Below, one piece after another: positions 35,069 to 47,920 of a stretch of 64,000 nucleotides of DNA. The notes below the pieces were generated by a model that saw only the letters and a program-made list of their open reading frames with translations, searched no databases and was not told the DNA's origin. How positions within the stretch are numbered: the stretch's first letter is position 1; each line of letters begins with the position of its first letter. Origin of the DNA: Epiperipatus broadwayi (taxonomy: Eukaryota; Onychophora; Udeonychophora; Euonychophora; Peripatidae); the NCBI GenBank assembly GCA_028023455.1, contig JAQFVV010006305.1:2101001-2165000 (forward strand), read 5' to 3'. The position numbers and the translations under genes are program-made.

Positions 35069-36703
35069 CAGTGTTTCCCAACCTTTTTTGGCTCGCGTAC
35101 CACTTGATAGTACATCACGCTAAATTGTACCACTTCGTAAAAATGATTGTATTTCGTGAAATTTGTTATTGTGTGTGTTATTTTATTTGCATTATAAATA
35201 TTATAGGGTGACCATGTATGTATTCACATCTCATAATGAGACAAATTACATTGAAACACGCCTAAACATCATGCCAGATTATAAACTCACTGAAATTATA
35301 AACTCACTGTAACATATTTATATGTATGTGTTTGTTCAAAGTTTCATATTTTTTCCAAAATAATTTATTAAAGATTATATTATTACATTAAAAGTTATTT
35401 GGTACATATTTTGTTCCAAGTGTTTTCTTATGCTTTCATTTGGTTTTCCCGAATTTGAGTCTGTTTTCTCTTTTTTGGAGCATCTTGCTATTGGTTGGGC
35501 CATGGAGAGGATAAATCCAGCACGTCCCAAGTCATGGTAAAAGTAACCTCAGGGGTTATCAGGCTATCTCTTGTTCTTGTTTTCTTTATATTGTTCAGCA
35601 TGAAGTTAATAGGATTAAAATTTTGATGATTAAATACTAGCTTACATCTAGTAATCCACAATAGATGATCAAGAATTAATGAGAGTCTAATTTCTGGGTA
35701 TGATCCTTTTCTGATACATTCTTTCAAATTAAATAATTTAGATTGATTTGCCTTGATCCGACTCCTTATTTATCTACTATTTTGTCATATTTCGTTTACT
35801 AATAAATGGTTTTAATAAAAACACAAAATTATAAAAAAACAATTAGTATATTTTCTTATCATAATCAAATATTTTTATAAAATAAATTTAATGAGATCTT
35901 TGTGCTTGTTTCGCACAACATAATTTTTTGAAATTTGGTTCAAAAGATGCGAGGTATACCCTTTTAAGTTTACAGCTGCGTTCAATCTGTTTCGATACTT
36001 ATTTTTTTTAAAAATATATGAAGAAAAAGCTCTTTCTACTAATTCTGTACTAGTAAACGGTAATAATAATTTAAGAGCTTTCTCAGAAAGTTGTTCATAT
36101 TCTTTAATGTTTAACCAAAAATTAATTAGATTGTGTCATTTGAATTCTACTTGAAAAGTTCTGTCACATGATGATTCTATTAAATTTTCTTTATCCTTTA
36201 TTGATAATGATGTAGCTTTTTCTAAATTTTCTGCATAGAAGGGGTTTGAAATCCAATTATCATTTGTGTTTTCGGGTTTTGGAAAATATTCCATGAAAGA
36301 CAATTTTAATCCTGTTAAATGTGCTATTATATTTTCTAGTATATCTTGAGACAGACTAACCTTATTTTCAAACAAAAAAAATATGTAGAGTTTCAAATAC
36401 TTCCAGTTGATTGTTTTCAATACTTATATATACAGTATTACTGTTTCCAAAAATCTAATTTCTTAATCATACTTTCAATTTTATCATTAACATTAAAGAT
36501 CGCTATCAACTGTACATATTAACAACTTTACTGTATAATATTATTAATTAAAATAATTTTTATGAATTATAGGAAAAAACGTTTCTATATTTTTATGATT
36601 TAATTTTTTTTTATGTCCGCCATTATTGATTATTTTTCATGTACCACCAACCAGCAACTCATGTACCACCAGTGGTATGCATACCACAGGTTGGGAAACA
36701 CTG
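35069..36703. mobile_element. hAT transposon, internally deleted, 1,635 bp
   Basis: Termini CAGTGTTTCCCAACC and GGTTGGGAAACACTG. An exact 8 bp target duplication, CTCTACAT, flanks it (35061-35068 and 36704-36711). Subterminal TACCAC repeats (GCGTACCACTTG, GTACCACTTCG; GTACCACC, GCATACCAC) are present at both ends, as expected of transposase-binding repeats. On the minus strand it keeps the C-terminal part of a hAT transposase. Perfect target duplication with a broken gene means the copy moved relatively recently compared with other elements here, or was trans-mobilised. Confidence 0.92.
35875..36420 (-). pseudogene. hAT transposase C-terminal remnant (ZBED5/SCAND3-like lineage)
   Basis: The frame beginning at 36420 reads ILENIIAHLTGLKLSFMEYF, then NDNWISNPF, then SIKDKENLIESSCDRTFQVEF, and hits a TGA at 36136-36138. 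Reading on in the same frame gives the hAT dimerisation domain: FWLNIKEYEQLSEKALKLLL, then PFTSTELVERAFS, then KKNKYRNRLNAAVNLKG, closing at 35875. The order 'YF-x-W-x-x-NPF', 'Leu-x-x-Asp/Glu', 'P-F-x-T-x-x-x-E-x-x-F-S' and 'R-N-R-L' is that of ZBED5/FAM200/SCAND3-type hAT proteins. The BED finger and the catalytic region are absent, and one internal stop is present. Non-functional. Confidence 0.82.
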
Positions 36704-36711
36704 CTCTACAT

Positions 36712-39700
36712 TATCAAACATATAAAATGAAAATAAATAACAAACAAAAAAATCCATTAACACATATAAATTTTATGATTTTTGACAGCCATTTTTCCTT
36801 CCCTTTGGTTTATGTTGAAAGCATATACATTTTATTATTATTTTATTAACCATTCCAAATTTGCCATGGAACATTTTGGCATAATAAAATATTTTCTGAA
36901 CATAATGCTAAAAGCAAAATTTTAGAATATACTAGAAGTTGATAATGATTTAAAAACTTCACATTAATTAGACAGAACTTAATATTTTAATAACAAGAGA
37001 TCTATTATGTTTTTATAAGAGAAAAAAATTATTGAAAAAAAAATTTTTTCTGAGTATATTTAATGGCAATGAAAGTCCAACATTTTCCTATTTACTTTAT
37101 TTTAAAAGTAAAAATATGATAGTAAGTTTTTTTTTATTTTTATTGCTTCAGTGAATACCTGAGGAAACTCAGTAAATTATATGTAAATGTGTACTCTCAA
37201 TTTATTATTAATAATTAATATTAATATTACTTTTAAAATTTTGTTTATACTATAAACTTGATTTTCTCGAATACTATATCTATAAAAAAAACCATCCTAT
37301 AATACATACTGAACTCTTTTTGCTAGGTCCAAATAGGTTTACTAAGTTAATTTTTGAAAAATTTTAAATTAAAGGAAAACTTAAATAATATAAATGCTAT
37401 ATAATGTTGATAAGTTTTTTAAAACTTTGTTAAAATTGAATTGAGAATTATAAATATGTAAAAATCTATGTTTAAATGCTAAAATTATAAAGTAAAGCTA
37501 AATATTATGATTTTTGTATGGTTGGGAAACCTGGCCACAGTGAAATAATATAGTAAAAGTCCTATTACACAAAGTGCTCAAAGTTAGTTTTGAAATAATG
37601 GTTTAAAATTAAATAAGCTAATGTATTATAAATAAAAATTACATTTAATATTTCTATTATAAATTATTTATTAAAAGTATAATATTTTGTGGTAGACAAA
37701 TGTATTTAATTTATTACTGTAATTTCAAGATTTATTATTCCAAATTGTATTATTGTATTTTATTATTTTTAGTAATATAATATTTTGTAATAAAATGTTG
37801 AAGATAATTCTGTTTTCAGATAGTAAATATAAAAATTGCTACATATTGTCTGGTTTTTAAGTCATGTGACCAGCAAATACATATACTTTGTGCTGCAAGG
37901 TTTCTAAAAAAAGTTTCAAAATTACTTTAGAATTGTTTTAAAAAATTGAAACATTTGTCTATCATAAAAATAAATGTTAGGAAAATTATTTAATTAGACA
38001 GCTTTAAAATAAGTGTAGTTAATAAAGTTAAATTTTAAAAATAGATACATTAAAACTAAATATTGGAAATTGATAAAGTATTATTTTAAAATGTTATTTT
38101 AAAGTGTTTAATTTATTTAAATAAAATTGTAAAATTATTTTATAATTAAATTTTGTAATAATATTTAATATTTTAGTATGAGTCATGAACTTTGTTTTTA
38201 AATTTTAATAATAAATTTTAATAACCTAAAATTGACAAGTATGTAAATTAGATCATAAGTTGAAGATTAAATAACCAATCATAATGTAAGTTATATCTGG
38301 TATAAAAATAGATGCTCTTACTTACTTACTTAATTCTTATTAACTTGTTAACTTATTATCTTATCAATATTACTATCATATATCTATATGGGAGTATTAC
38401 TTAATCTACTTCTTAATAATATTATTTTTTGAGAAAAGTTTTGAAAGACTATCAATTTATTAAGTCAAAGTAATAATGTGTCCCTAAATTAATAAAATTC
38501 TCTTTTAGTTATTTTTATTGAAGCTTAAACCAACTTCACAGTAAAGTTATGGATTTAATACCAGAGATTAAAAGAATTAATGACAAAAATACATCTAATA
38601 AAGGAAAGTATAGTTTTAAACATATTATGGAAAAATGTATATAATTATTTATTTTGAATACTTTGGATATTTGCAAGAGTACTGTGTAGAAATATTTTTC
38701 AAAGAACTGGCATGCTTATGCATTATATTTTAAAAATCAAGTCTTTATTTGGATAATAAAGAATTATTTGAAAATTTAAAAAATTAGTATTTCTTTAAAA
38801 ATTGGGAAATGAATTCAATATTGAACCTATAAGGAAAAGATATCATTTATGCTTACATTAGTATTGCCTAGTTCTTTTCTAAAAAAAAAAGTTGCAGTGA
38901 ATCTTTTAAATATTCACTTAAAAGTTTATTACAAATCTCTCTTGAAAAAAGTGATTAAAAATAAAACCAACATTATTACGAATATAATTATTATGACAAA
39001 TTATTGTTAAAAGATACCGTAAATTATTGGTATAATATAAAACTGTTTTTTTTAATTATTTGTCAGAAGATAAAATAAAATGGATAGTTAAAAATATATT
39101 ATCCTGGCTGAAAAATTTTCATGAAAAATTTTCATTACTATAAAATAATATATTGAATGGAATATAAAAATATGAATTTGCCATAAAATATGTATGGATT
39201 TATGAGAGCCAATACTGATGCATCTAAAAGCCAATAGGATCCAAGTGAATGGGAAAAATACTCCAGAGATTATTTATAAAAACCTTTTCCAAGTGATATC
39301 ACCTTAATAGCTATTATCCTGGAAAGCTATAGACAATAGACTGTGTCTTATAGACTTTCAGAACAGGATGAACAGCCAATTTTTAAATATTTTTGGATTT
39401 AAAAAGTCGACATTATTATTTTTTTGTTGGTTTGTGATCAACCGCACACCAGGAGAAAAAACAGAGCTCTCTGTTTTAAAACTTAAAGTGGGTAGTGGTT
39501 GCTTAGCAACAAGCCAGGGGAACTTTTATGAAATATTAGAAGGATGAAAATTTTTTTAAAAAAATTGAACTTTATGAAGAGAAGAAAGAATTAGACTTTT
39601 AGTAACTATAGTTTTATTATCATTTTACATACTAATTGTAGTATTAAGTTTTTTAGTGTTAGTGTAGGAAAGATTACACTTTAAATATTTTTTTTATTCT

Positions 39701-42586
39701 AAAAAAATTAATATTTTAAAAAATATTTTAATATTTTGTAAAGTTTTTCATAAACATTTTAAAAGTATGATAATGTTATGCTGAATGACTGTTATTATTA
39801 ATTAATGTTTTCTTATGTTAAATATTGGACCAGAAGACATCTATAATAGTGACTGACAAGTATAGGGTCACTAGGTAAATTATATAAATTTTATTAATTT
39901 TATATGATGTATGTTTTATTATTTTCTAGAATTGCTTGGAATATTTTTGTTATTGCTTTGTCATATGAATGTATGAACATGTGTGTGTGTGAGTTAATTA
40001 CACACAAAACTTTATTATTGTTCTAAAGTATAAGCCATGATTTTAGAAAAATATGCATACATTTTCTTTTATATTACCAATGTAATATAATTTATTGATA
40101 CTCATAATTTTTATATGATTCTTTAATGGGTGAACCCTACTTTTTGGAAATATTTTGAATACTGATTTTAATATTTTAAAACAAAATCATTTGTATTTTT
40201 TATTGCTGAATTTTTAAAAGTGAATAAAACCTTTTCTTGTAGTAGTTTTAGCTTGTTAAAGTCATATGCGAATTTTGTTTGTTATTTGGAGTAATGCTAG
40301 TTATTTTTGCGATGTAGGTTGTTAAATCTATTGTGAAATTTTAATCGATAGTGACTTTGGGAATATGTAAAGAAACCTTTGGATGCTTATATGTAGGATC
40401 TATGGAGAAAATAGGAAAGTAACCTATATTGTTATCTTAGTAGTTTATGCAAGTACAGATAATGTAGCCCTGTGTCTTGTATATATTTTCCATGGACAGT
40501 GTTTTCCTTGATATTTTGTATTTTAAAATGTTTGATTGAGTGCTGAATAAATAGCCTGGACATTATGATTATATTTGAGAGTATTAAAAAGAAAAGTCAT
40601 ACCTCTTTGTTCACACCGTTTCCATGTAGATTATTCAATATATTTTATACTATTGAGTCTTTACTGTAGTTATTTTTTCAGGTTCTATGCATTGAATCAC
40701 TATTTTAATTTCAACAGTTATTACATCGTATAACATTGTATTTTATGAAAGAAAATAATGAATAATTTTGAATTGTAGTATTGTTATTTTGAAAGGAGAT
40801 GAAATAGGTTTTTCTTGTTTTGGTTTAGGTTAAGGTCAAATACAAATGAAATTGAATGTAAATGCTAACAGTGAATAATAAAGAATCAAAGATATTTTTC
40901 ATATTTTTGTTAAAACTACTTTTTTTTTAAAAAAAAAAAAAGATGATAACTATTCACCAGATCTTTGAATAATTTTGATATTTTGATTTTACGTGTTAGT
41001 GCATATTTTTAAGAAATAAAACATCCAAACTGAACAACACAAAATAGAATGAATGCTTGTATTTTGTGAATAATATTTATATTTTAAACATACATGCAAC
41101 ACACATATAAGGATTTTTATTTAGTTAGTAGTACCAAGCAAAATATGTAAAAGAACACCAGTAATATTATTATACTGAAGTCAATTTTATTTATCGAATG
41201 AACCAAGAAAGATATTTAAAATAACATTAGCACTATTATATTAGATAAGTTTAATTTATTTATTGTAAAAATATTTGAACATATTTTAAAGATGAGTATT
41301 ATTTAAGTATTTCATATTTTATATTTTTCATGTACACTTATGAAAACCATATGGTCTTTCTATGTTTAATTAAGAGATATATTTTCATTAGATTATAAGA
41401 ATAGTCTTAAATTTGTATTTTATTTTAAATAAATGTGCCATAAATAAGTACATAAGTCGGAATAAAGGCTTATTTACTTGTTTTATTATATTAAAGATGT
41501 AACCCAATTTATCTAAATTAGCTTTATATTTGTTAGGTTTTATTAAGGACAATTGTATATAGTGTATAATAAAATTTGTTAAACTTGTTTTTTATAAAAC
41601 TTTGTGTTATGTTGATTTATTCACCATCACAATTACATGATTGACAGATACCAAAATAAACATAATATTTGCACAGTACAGATATAATTATTTATTTTAA
41701 GAAATTACAATGATTCAGAATATAATATACTTGAGAAATTTCCTTTTTGCATTAATATTATTATTATGGTCATAATTAATTGCACAATTTATTGCATAGA
41801 ATTTTAACGTTGTTTGTTGCCACATATTTTCAGTTTGTATCAGATTATGCCATATATTCTATTTAAGATGCCACATGAGAAATAAAAGAATTGTATTACT
41901 TATTATTATTATTATCATTGTTAGTCATCATAATATTGAACAGTGGATAAGATTAATAATTATTTATCAAAGATTATTATTTATTATTGTTGTTATTATT
42001 ATTAGTTAGGTGTAGTTGAGGATGATACAAAATCCCTTATCATACTTGACTACAGGAGATTATAAATTGATTAGAGTTATTTTAAAGAACCTGAGATAAT
42101 TATAATTGTATTGTTTTAATAAAGAGATTAGAATTTATTTAGTAACATTATACTAAATTGATTGTTATTATTTTAAAGTCTTAAGAATGCTATGAATTTA
42201 TTATTATTTGAAATAATAGGGGGGATAGTGTTCTTATGCCATTGAGATTGTATCCTGTGGGATATTGGCTTAATGTAATTCTTTACTGCTTGTCCTTCAC
42301 TTAGTTGTCTCATGATTTATTAATATTTAATTTATTTAATTTTTCATAAACAGAACCATTTATTATCTATTAATCAGTAAGAGCTAGTTAAATAGTAGAT
42401 ATTATCATAGGATATCTTTATTATTGATTATATTAAGATTATATATATTTTAGCCGAGCGTAATCATTTTATCTGAGCTAGTCCTAGTTTTCCTATTATT
42501 ATATCAATTTGATGGTGAGGGTACAATATATATATATATATGAAAATAATCCCAGTGCTTAAAGCTAAACTAAAATAAATATAGAA
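36712..42586. other. Very AT-rich DNA, no gene seen
   Basis: Nearly 6 kb without any frame above 60 codons, TIR, LTR or SINE head. One local feature is a perfect 13 bp inverted motif GTTGCTTAGCAAC near 39.50 kb, and a 14 bp tandem duplication (GAAAAATTTTCATG) is at about 39.11 kb. Confidence 0.5.
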
Positions 42587-42663
42587 ATATTAAATCACTC
42601 CACATGGCTAAGAAATTCAGAGGGTGATGCTGAATTTTTTAGGCATGATGGGTGATTTAATAT
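42587..42663. repeat. Short foldback (MITE-like hairpin) at the LTR element boundary
   Basis: Arms 42587-42620 and 42630-42663 pair over most of 34 positions, with a 9 nt loop (AGGGTGATG). Outer ends ATATTAAATCAC and GTGATTTAATAT match exactly, as do the CATG and AAATTCAG blocks. It directly precedes the LTR insertion site in a (TA)n tract. It could be a small MITE, or a structured RNA if transcribed. Confidence 0.6.
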
Positions 42664-43256
42664 ATATATATATTGTAGATATATGTTCTCAATTCACACA
42701 TATATAGATTCTTCAATTAAAAAAATTTTTTCTTTTATATATATAGATTTATGTGTGTATTTATTATTATATAGTTTATAAATAGTTAATAAATAAGCAG
42801 TTGTAAAGAGAGAAGGTAATGAGAAACAATATTTAATATGGGGATTTATTATATTTTATTAAATAATGTGTTGAAATTATTTAGCTATATTCTTATTAAA
42901 TAAAGCAGATCAGAAAGAAAGTGTGAAGTAAAGTGATCAAGATTAGTAGATTAGGATATGAAAATGTACACGTGTGAGTATATATGTTTTAAACATAAAA
43001 CATTTTTACACAAATCTTTAATGACTAAGATTGCAAGCTTTGTTGTTTTTGTATTATCTAGATTGTAAATATCTGGAGAGGGTAGTGATGCTTGGATGGA
43101 ATAAAAGTAACAATTAATCCTAAGTTTTTATTAATTGCGACAGACCGTCAAACTTGTGAAACTTTGATCTTTATCTCAAGATAGGATTTCCAGGTGGTCC
43201 TTTTCTTTGATCAAAGATTCGCAATATAAATGAATGAAACAATATTTAGAGACGGT

Positions 43257-43450
43257 GAGTTTTTTTTCAATGTTATTAAAGAAGATATGTAAGCTCTCAG
43301 TTTTTTTTTCAAAATTATTAAAGAAGAGTTGTAGGCTCTCAGTTTTTTTCAATGTTATTAAAGAAGAGATGTAAGTTCAGTTTTTTTTCAATATTATTAA
43401 AGAAGAGATGTGATGATCAGTTTTTCATTATTATTAGACAGAGATGTAAT
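43257..43450 (+). repeat. Minisatellite in 5' LTR, about 41 bp period
   Basis: Four to five units built as CAG, a T tract, CAATGTTATTAAAGAAGAG and ATGTAAGCTCT, starting at about 43256, 43298, 43340, 43378 and 43418. The corresponding 3' LTR region has shorter, disordered units. Confidence 0.75.
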
Positions 43451-43984
43451 GATTGAGTTCGTGAAAACCAAAGGAAATGGACAGTTTGCATATTTTTTAA
43501 AAGAGAGTGAGCGATTGATTTTTTTCTCTCTTTAAGAATTGAGGAAGGAGAAAAATGACTCTTGTTTTAAAGTCAGTATAGATGAAGATGTGCATATATA
43601 TAAGTAATTCCCAGCAAGATTAAGATAAAAAATGGAACAAAATTGAATTTCTTGGAAGAAGTTATTTACAATTTTTGCTGTGTATAATACAATGAATTTG
43701 CCTTGCTAAAGCCACTTCTTCTGCTTCTTGAAATCTGACATCTATGGGTTAACTCACTGATCTATCAGTGGACTTATACCAAAAGTCCTTTATAACCAAC
43801 AGAATACTCGAGTTTAAAGCCAACCACACAAGCTATTTGAAATGCTTCTTTTCTGGCTCCTGGCCTATTATGGGTTCATTGCCTTTGAATGGAGGGAGAA
43901 GGAAGAGAAAAGAAAAAGGAAATTGTATAAAAGCCTTATAACTAAGTTTGATTAAGATATGAATCAATTTTTTGTAAAGTTTTC

Positions 43985-44225
43985 CTCACATTCATCTAAA
44001 GTGTCTACAATGATTTTTTTAAGAATTGGAAATAAGTCAATTAATTCATGTTTATCTTAAAAGTATCTGCAATAACTTTTTTTCAAAATGGTAGAAGCAA
44101 GCCAGTCAACGAATTCAGTGTTATCAAAAGTATCAACAATAAATAATTTTAAAATTGTAAAAAAAAGCAGGTCAATTAATTCATGTTTATCTTAAAAGTA
44201 TCTGCAAGAACTTTTTTTTTTAAAT
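43985..44225 (+). repeat. Minisatellite in 5' LTR, about 67 bp period
   Basis: Four diverged units, marked by AGT(A/G)TCTRCAA at about 44000, 44062, 44129 and 44198, each followed by a T or A tract and (A/G)GCAAGYCARTCAA-like sequence. The 3' LTR has the same array at about 51.13-51.34 kb. Confidence 0.65.
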
Positions 44226-46291
44226 GGAGCAAATCAACTTATTGAAGCTATATGTGAGACAAGCAGTCTGAAAATTCAAACTTGAGACATTTATAAGAAG
44301 TGAAAATAATTGGGTAACTATGAACTTTCATTAACAGATCTTTTATTCTTACTTATTAAAAGTAAACCTTAATTTATTGGTCAAAGCATTTTTTTCTTTT
44401 GATACAGAAACATTAAAGGCTTGTTTATCGATAGTTATTCTCAATATCACATAACATAACACAAACACAGTTTAAATCTTTAAACTTAAATTTTCATTAT
44501 TTTTTTATTATTTTTTTTTATTATTATATATTGTAATATTGAAATGTTTTTTTATTGTTCTTCATTTATTATGATAATGAGCAACCTATAAATATATGCA
44601 TTTATAATGTTTTTTTTAATTTATCTTGTTGCATATTAAATTTGATATAATGTATTTTATTTTTTTTTGCTCAAGGTTGCAAGAATATTTTTTATATATG
44701 TGATTTATGTATTAATCCCTAATATAAGGGAACACATTTTAAAAATATATGTTGACATATCACAGGGTGTGTGTGCATGTGTAACTGCTTATACAAACAT
44801 GTCAAAGGAATAGGTTATGCATAATTTGTTTAAATATGGTAAATTGAAAAGCAGGGCTTCACATATGAATGGAAATGAAATAAAACACACAAGTCACATA
44901 TGAAATTTATTTTTATGATATAATAAGTTAGGAAAGTCTTAAGTAAGCATTCAATGAAATATTTTTTTTAATGTCATTTTAAGCCAGCTTATTTTAAAAT
45001 ATCAAAAATGACAAACTTGTATATTAAATTTATCTGGTTATGCATATATAAAATTTTGTATTAATTCTATAGTTAATTAATATAATAATAGTCAATTGTA
45101 CAGTTATTAATTTGATTTTAAGGAAAGAAAGAAGAATAGTATTAATAAAATATAATTATATATCTTAATTGGTTTCTGAGTTGTTATTAAAAGTGTTGTT
45201 GTATTTTTCTTGTCTTAATTCTATTGTTTTAAATGATCATCATCATCGCTCACAGATATTAAGAATTGTCAGCACTAGCAAATATTAAGCAAGTCTCGCA
45301 AAATGTTAAGTAAGCTAGAATGTTGATTTGCATTTAAGTACTTGGGGATTAAGCTTGATAATAACCAAGTTTTAATAATTATAGGTTAATAATAGAAAGC
45401 TAAAATTATGTTGTGCCCATGAGTTTTGATCATCCTCATCAAAGATAGATATCATATTATTGATTAAAAACCTTTTAAACATAGTACTATACATGAGTTA
45501 TGATCACCATCATCATTGATATGATAAATAATAATCATTCAATCAAACCCAAGGTTAATAGTTAATATGTTTGGTAAAAAAAAAAAGGGTTTGTAGAAAG
45601 TTGAATATCACGTGGAGAGATGCGTGATGATCAGTCATCATCACTGGTATTATTGAATCCTAGTTTTAACTATAAAAGTATTTTAGTAAATAACCATAAA
45701 CTTATATAAATGCTAGTGAATGTAATAATTAAATCCCAGTTTGACATAGGATGATTTTAAAAAAATGCCTATGAGTTTATGAAAATAAATTTATTGTTGT
45801 GAGTTCATTATAAGCTATGGTTGATATCATCATCATCATTATCATCTTTATATTATGATAAATAATTAAGTTAAGTAACTAGTTTCATGGCCAGCCACTT
45901 AAGTAATGGTCTTCACTATGTTTATTTGGAAGCCATTAATAAGAGTATTTTTATTGCATCTGTTCATCAATATACTTAAACTGTGTTAGTAATATTTATA
46001 ACAGTCTTTAATATAAAAATTTTGTGATATTGGGATCTTGTAATTTTATTGACATAGATAAAATATAAGAATGTCATTTTTTTTTTTCATTAGTCATCAA
46101 GTCGTGTGTAATAAAAATGTACCGAATGAGTTTGAACTCAGTACACTCTAAACAGATATTTATCTAGATTTAAAACAATCTAGTGGCGCTCGTGGGAAAA
46201 CACATGTACTTAGCTAAACTGAATAAAGAGTGATTTAATCCCTTTCCAACTTAATAATATTAACTTTATATGATATTTTTTTATAAGTTGT

Positions 46292-46299
46292 TATAAATA
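46292..46299 (+). promoter_or_regulatory. Candidate TATA box of the 5' LTR
   Basis: TATAAATA followed by GCACCAGTGTGTG. The same octamer and context occur at 53404-53411 in the 3' LTR. Position about 770 bp from the LTR end would put a transcription start near 46.32 kb. Inferred from motif and conservation only. Confidence 0.35.
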
Positions 46300-47071
46300 G
46301 CACCAGTGTGTGCGTGTGACCATGAATGGTCTGTATATACATGGAAAGAGGAATGAGAAGGATTCTTTGTTAAAAGAACCTATTATTGGAGATAAGCATA
46401 AGGCACTCCAGGGATCTCACAGTGGGTAATTTTATTCAGTTGCTATATTTAATATTATTTTATTTGATGACAATGGCCAGTATGTTTTATTGTTCAAATG
46501 ACTTCCCCAATATCTAAATATTTTAAATCTTTAATGATGACAGTTTTAATTTTCATTTGGTTATTTTATATGGAGAAATGAGATAATTTATTTATTTCAT
46601 TATTAGCGTGACAGAATTAATGTTTAGGATAGTTGCAAACGGGCTATAATGTTATATTTAATTAATTATAAATAGACACCCAAATAGAGCATGATATGCA
46701 TATGTTCTTATTTATATGTTAGCGTCATCCTTATTTAATTATAAATTATATTTTAGCTAACACAGTAAATTCATTTCTCATTTAATTTTACTCAGTTACA
46801 AATGATGAACCGCTGGAGCATATCATATATCCTGTTTAGTGTTTAGTTATTGAATTATAGCAACTATCATTTTATCACTCATCTATATATTAAACGGTTA
46901 CAAAATAGCAGCCTTTTTCATCATTACATTAATTTGTATGCTGTTACAAATTTTTCTTACTGTTACAAATGGCACAGATTATAAACATATAATAATTAAT
47001 AATTTCTATCTCTATCTATTTTATATTTCTGTTATAAATAATTTTGTCTATTTATTATTATCTGTTACAAA

Positions 47072-47094
47072 TGTTGTGCCAACTAGGGCTCGAA
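47072..47094 (+). other. Candidate primer-binding site
   Basis: Two bases after the 5' LTR lies TGTTGTGCCAACTAGGG and then CTCGAA. Its complement reads like a tRNA 3' end: a seven-base TTCGAGC T-loop, five bases for the T-stem, seven for the acceptor stem, one discriminator base and ACA in place of CCA. Position and layout fit a PBS. The TGT start instead of TGG, and no identified tRNA, keep this tentative. Confidence 0.4.
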
Positions 47095-47722
47095 ATAAGC
47101 CAAATAAGGGCTTGAAATATGCCACATACCTGAGATATGTGTAGTATATAATGATGACAGATATATAGTTTAAAAAAAAAAAAATTTTTTTTTTGTGTGT
47201 AATTTTTTTTATTTATTATTACATACAAATATTTTGGCCTTATGTTTAGATGATGATGATTACTATTATTGCATTTTTGATGATGATAAATAAATACAGC
47301 CATTAAACAGCTTAGTTTCAATTTTAAAATATAAAGATATCACAACTTATAATAAGTGTTAAAGTTAATAGCACTGTTTTTTTTTAAATATTTTGCTTAT
47401 CAGTGAAATATAGCATTGCTGCTAGATAAGCATAGAAATATTAATAGCCTTGAATTGTAGAATAATAATTTTGTTCATATTTGAAAAGTTTGTGTTATAG
47501 AAAATCTATGATTTTGGAGGTTGGATTGGATATTTGATTGTTGGAGTTTGGTTGGTTGTATTACAATTTTGATGATGGATGGAGAATTTTTGTCATTGCC
47601 TTGAGGATGTGATGTATTCATGCCACTGGTGATTGATTTATCTCATTCACTGCTCCAACCCAGATTATAATATCAGTTATTATTTATCATGAAGCAGTTA
47701 ACAGTAGGCCTGCCATGATTTC

Positions 47723-47920
47723 GCCTCTAAGACTCCAGAGAGAGCAAGGCATAGTTTTTTTCTGATACATAATATTTCACCTCTAAGACTCCAGAGAGAG
47801 CAAGGCAGTATTTTTTTTACTGATATATATAATAGTTGCCTCTAAGACTTTAAAGATAAGCAAGGCAGTATTTTATGAATTAAAGCCCCTAAGACTTGGA
47901 AGTAAGCAGGGCAATGCAAC
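47723..47920 (+). repeat. Four-unit tandem repeat in the leader, about 57 bp period
   Basis: Units begin at about 47723, 47780, 47838 and 47885. Each has CCTCTAAGACTCCAGAGAG and then AGCAAGGCAGT, followed by a T-rich spacer with TGATAYATAATA. GCCT at the start and AGGC at the end of each unit can pair, so each could form a small hairpin in the RNA leader between the PBS and the ATG. Confidence 0.75.

Larger units (their letters stand above)
42674..47069 (+). repeat. 5' LTR (4,396 bp)
   Basis: Starts TG, ends CA. Contains internal minisatellites (43257-43450, 43985-44225), ATC/ATG-rich patches near 45.24, 45.5 and 45.83 kb, and a TATAAATA box at 46292-46299. The 41 bp tandem array is intact here but collapsed or scrambled in the 3' LTR (about 50.42-50.53 kb), so the array is the fastest-changing part. 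The plus frame at 46938-47144 overlaps the LTR end and is not a gene. Confidence 0.88.

Noticed and set aside
35488-35727. 79-codon minus-strand frame inside the hAT element
   Set aside because: Lies downstream of the transposase stop, has no recognisable domain, and is probably non-coding subterminal sequence.
42661-42673. Longer target duplication ATATAT for the LTR element
   Set aside because: The left flank is a (TA)n run, so 4 versus 6 bp cannot be told apart; only ATAT is claimed.
43257-44225. CRISPR-like array from regular repeats in the LTR
   Set aside because: Units are contiguous minisatellites without unique spacers, and the genome is eukaryotic in character.
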